Assembly: GCA_016721185.1 (NCBI GenBank)
Contig: JADKIP010000003.1
Coordinates: 1 to 63,964 of the forward strand
Reading direction: 5' to 3'
DNA length: 63,964 bases
Source of the DNA: Candidatus Dechloromonas phosphorivorans
GTDB taxonomy: Bacteria; Pseudomonadota; Gammaproteobacteria; Burkholderiales; Rhodocyclaceae
Shown here: one piece after another, positions 60,830 to 63,964 of the stretch
Layout: every line of letters starts with the position of its first letter
How positions within the stretch are numbered: the first letter of the stretch is position 1
Notes under the pieces: generated by a model
Database searches by the model: none
What the model was told of the DNA's origin: nothing
The model's input: only the letters and a program-made list of their open reading frames with translations
Translations under genes and position numbers: made by a program

Positions 60830-63156
60830 TTACAAGCGCTCCACCGAAATTTGTCCAAACATATCACCGAGTTTGCTGGTACTGGCGTGCGCTGCAGCAA
60901 CACGAATACAACCCACTGGAACAGTGTTGTCACCTTGACCACCAACTCAGCTTTTCCTTGGCCTTGGATCACTTGAACTTTAACTCCAGATGCCAAACCA
61001 AGTTTTGCCAAGGTTTGCTCATTAACCCGAGCGGTTGGCGCAACGGCATCACTTGTCTGTTGTAAAACAGGAGAACAGCGTGCCATCGAGTCAGCAAAAT
61101 TAATAGGCACATCCGCTATTCGCTGCAAATCAAAAAACGAGCGAAGGAAGTTGAATACCAATTTCATTCAGATCGTTACTAAGCCGCTTACAAATTCAAC
61201 ACTTTTACCTAACACACATCGTCACGAACACCCTCGCTTGACTCTTAGGAGAAGCCGTCGATATTCAATACGTTGCCAAGAACGCGCAACACCTTCCAGG
61301 CCGGACGCGCATCGCCCCGAGCTTTAACAACCCCATTGGAGCTCTGAACCCTGCCTTCTGTATTGACAAAAGAACCCGAAGTTTCAGTGTAGGGGTGAGA
61401 TCGGCAACATAACATCTGCGTACTGCAGCGCAGGTTCATGCTTTGAATGCCGACATAGACAACAAGGCTTGCTTTATTGAGAGCATCAACAACTAGTTGG
61501 GGATTACCGCAATCAAACTCTGGTTCAACGCCCATCAGCACATACGCTTTTCTAGGCTTTTCAAACATCTCGCGAGCGTTAGCACCACCTCGAAGGACTG
61601 AAGCGGAATAACCGCCTACAACATTTGCGCCTTCACCCAAGAAACCGACGACTCCATTTGTCAGCTTGGCAAGTTCAAGAGCGAGCACCTGCAATTGGGC
61701 CGCCCCTTCTATCTGGGAAGCAACATTACCTAGGAAAATGGCACGCTTATCCCCGTCCATAAGGCTCTGTGCAATTTTCTGGCTCTGATCACAAAACCTC
61801 GATTGACTCCAAGTCCAGCAGGTGCGAGAACACCTTTCAAATTTGACGCTGCTTTGACAATGGCCCCCAGAGCGAACACTAACCGAGAAGGCTGAACCGT
61901 CAATCTTGCGTGAAAATCTATTAATTCATCATCGCCAGTAACTGAAAGCATGGTCACTTTAGAAAATTTCTTAGCCGCCTGACGCAAACGTTGAGCAATT
62001 AAGGGGTGATCTTTACGTAGGAAAGACCCAATAATCAGTGCTGCATCCAAATCCTTTATTTCCGACAGATGCAAACCTAACCACGGAGCCCCCAACCGCT
62101 TGCTATCCGAGGAGAAGTCAAGTTGACGGGGGCGAAAATCAACATTTTTGCTTTCGAGACCATCCATTACCTTTCCGAGCAAAAACATTTCTTCAACCGT
62201 AGCATTGGGTGCAGCTAGAGCTGCCAAGGCGTCACCGCCATGCTCGCGCGAAACATCTTTCAAGCCGTGAGCTACGTAGTCCAAGGCGACACTCAGTCGA
62301 CCTCTTTCCATTCGCCACCTTGCTTAACCATCGGTTTTACAAGACGCTCATCTGAATTAACGCCTGATAAGAAAAACGCTCCTTGTCGGAAATCCAGCAT
62401 TCATTCACAGCTTCATTTCCACAGGTAAAGCTCGCATTACCGAATCGTGTTTAACCTGCACCCCAAATTCGCACCCACCGGAATCGTGGGGGCTCACAGA
62501 TTTTCTACGTTGCAGCTCCCAAGAGCGGGCCGTGTAACGGAATGGCTTCGAGGTCAAATATCAACTGGGCACAAGTCAATCATGTTTCCGGAAAGCTCGG
62601 AATCTACCGTACGGCCAAGGAAGGTGGTTATCTCGGAATGCATATTCCGATTAGCCATGCCCAATTCCATTATCCCGCCAATTTCCTGACCAAACCGAAC
62701 ACAGCGGTACAGTGAATACGTCGGCTCATTTCTTCCATAGAAATAAGCGGGCCAACATTTTATGAAACACAACATGCTTTTTTCTTCAGCATAGCGGCTC
62801 TTCATCGGCCCATACCCAACAGACATGTCCTGTAGCTGACATTCTACCTTGATCACAAATTGGGCAGTCAAGAGGATGGTTGATCAGCAAAAAACTCCAT
62901 CACGCCTTTCTGAGCCTGGTCGCCAGATCAGAGGTGGAGGTTACACTTTCATACCATTTGTAACCGGGGTCGCACAGGCTGGCAACGGCTTAGGCGCCTT
63001 CTCAACTTGCACGGGCACATCCTGCAATTCGCAGCAATCGAAAGCTTTTGTGGTAACAAAAATGGGGATGTTACCACCAATTTGTTGCGCGGCATCCATA
63101 GCAATCGCTGCCATCAGGCACTTGGTGCCTTTTTACCGTCGATTTCGATTTAGCAT
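60830..63156 (-). CDS. nuoG: NADH-quinone oxidoreductase subunit G (many frameshifts)
   Basis: About 775 residues. Start ATG 63156: MLN-EIDGKK, then SAVPDGS in another frame, IAMDAAQQIGGNIP, PIFVTT, APKPLPACATPV. Around 62600-62880: ECQLQDMSVGYG, CVRFGQEIGGIMELGMANR, HSEITTFLGRTVDSELSGN and MIDLCP, i.e. the 2Fe-2S and 4Fe-4S binding N-terminal region. Then 62311-61730 with VSREHGGDALAALAAPNATV, LGLHLSEIKDLDAALIIGSFL, and 61245-61760 with GNVASQIEGAAQLQVLALEL; last GCIRVAAAHASTSKLGDMFG and stop TAA at 60830-60832. At least eight frame changes are needed, far more than elsewhere, and several substitutions seem present too: sequence quality drops near this contig end. Order and spacing with nuoF and nuoH are normal. 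Confidence 0.88.
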
Positions 63157-63964
63157 ATCGCTGCCTTGGGGCCAGTTCTTGAGTCTATTACTTGAGAGAA
63201 TCCGTGATAGACGAGCTCTATGGAAGCCACGCCAGTCCATTGGAGATCTTTGGGAACCGCTAAGGTCTTGTGTTCGATATGGTATTCAAATTCACTACCG
63301 AACCGCTGAAAGCTTTGTACCGAGCAGTGCAGCTGCATCAACCTGAGCGCAAATAGTACGCCCCACGATATTGCCCAATACACTGGAGTAGATCCATATC
63401 TTCAGGTTTTACCCATCCCGTTTTCAATCCGATGCACTATCTTGTACATCCACGCAGTACCTTCTCTGCATGGGTGCATTGGCCCACAGGACTCTTCGTA
63501 ATAAAGAATGACAAGCGCTCAAGCGCCTTGACCATGCAGACAGTCTCATCCACAACGATTACAGCACCCGAACCTAGCATCGATCCAGATTTACTTTGAT
63601 CGAATCGTAATCCATGGTTGTTTCCATCATTACTGCACCAGGAACGAGAGGTGCCGAAGAACCTCCTGGGATAACGGCTTCAAGCTTCCTGCCACCACGC
63701 CACCGCACATTTCCAACAGGGTAGAAAATGAGGTGCCGAGAGGTAATATCGTAAATTGCCCTGGACGATTTACGTGCCCTGACACCGAGAATAGCTTGGT
63801 ACCACCGTTGTTTGGCTTACCCAAGTTTAAAAAATTCCTACCACCCATTTTAAGATGAACGGGATAGCCGCGAATGTTTCTGTAAATATTTATGGTTGTC
63901 GGTTTCCATAGAGGCCAAAAAAGAAGCCGGAAAATGGCGGTTTAAACCGCGGCCGCCCCTTTTT
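63150..63964 (-). CDS. nuoF: NADH-quinone oxidoreductase subunit F, partial (N-terminus outside window, many frameshifts)
   Basis: The window end reads GRPRFKPPF, a typical NuoF piece, then KPTTIN, GGRNFLNLGKPNNGGTKLFS and VSGHVNRPGQFTILPLGTSF then LLEMCGGVVAGSLK (NADH/FMN domain), later SGSMLGSGAVIVVDETVCMV in another frame, CGQCAPMHRE(GT)-like pieces (4Fe-4S N3 ligands, broken), and EFEYHIEHKTLAVPK near the C-terminus. About 270 residues of ~430 are covered. The stop is uncertain; the frame used here ends at 63150, overlapping the nuoG start. Same error density as nuoG. Confidence 0.82.

Noticed and set aside
63930..63964. GTTTAAAC, CCGCGG and GCGGCCGC sites packed at the contig end, resembling a cloning-vector linker
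   Set aside because: On the minus strand the same bases read G-R-P-R-F-K-P-P-F, the expected NuoF sequence, and the frame goes on into NuoF. The sites are native coding DNA.

Overview
The window looks like one end of a draft contig from a betaproteobacterium of the order Rhodocyclales (Dechloromonas/Azonexus type). This is an inference from gene content and family resemblance, not from a search. The pointers are a MaoC-Pta fusion next to ackA, a vitamin B12-dependent ribonucleotide reductase, a PqqE, a dense set of c-di-GMP and histidine-kinase genes, betaproteobacterial NuoF-N order, and several insertion sequences. At least 15 genes carry single-base frame breaks, mostly in runs of C, G or A. 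The clustering in homopolymers and the intact protein on both sides point to uncorrected long-read errors. The density is worst after 60 kb, where nuoG and nuoF can only be followed by switching frames. I annotate such genes over their full span and give the break.

Layout. 1-6 kb: end of an alpha/beta hydrolase, the acetate pathway pair (hydratase-Pta fusion, ackA), then nrdJ behind two NrdR-type boxes. 6.2-14.8 kb: a mobile-element island with an IS5-type element inside an IS200-type tnpA remnant, an IS256-type element, a decayed ISXO2-like transposase, and an IS3-type element inserted in a secreted-type DUF4214 gene. A second, intact DUF4214/RTX-like paralogue faces it. 14.8-24 kb: hypothetical and gene-fragment stretch, RIO1 kinase, BNR-repeat protein with a membrane partner, double-receiver protein, HD-GYP and EAL proteins, DUF1415. 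23.7-27.3 kb: a compact minus-strand operon pqqE, a 31-residue membrane peptide, a Urate_ox_N-type membrane protein, serC and a PyrD-like gene. 27.6-40.3 kb: diguanylate cyclase, VpsR-like enhancer-binding protein, PEBP, Hsp20, STAS protein, a LuxR-type response regulator, and a minus-strand sensory run (CheB-CheR-PAS fusion followed by two hybrid kinases). 40.6-46.4 kb: glpD-glpK, FAD oxidoreductase, ScpB-like decarboxylase, small lipoprotein and Cys-rich protein. 46.5-52.6 kb: periplasmic binding protein with a three-output hybrid kinase, five tRNAs, diguanylate cyclase. 52.7-63.96 kb: Nudix hydrolase and the complex I genes nuoF-N.

Functionally the window combines core energy and nucleotide metabolism (acetate, glycerol, NADH dehydrogenase, class II RNR) with a large signalling load: two or three diguanylate cyclases, one EAL, one HD-GYP, four hybrid kinases or receivers, and a VpsR-like regulator. 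The most unexpected pattern is an 11-bp word, GTYGACCGCAG, found 12 times exactly on both strands, in genes and between them, against well under one expected by chance.
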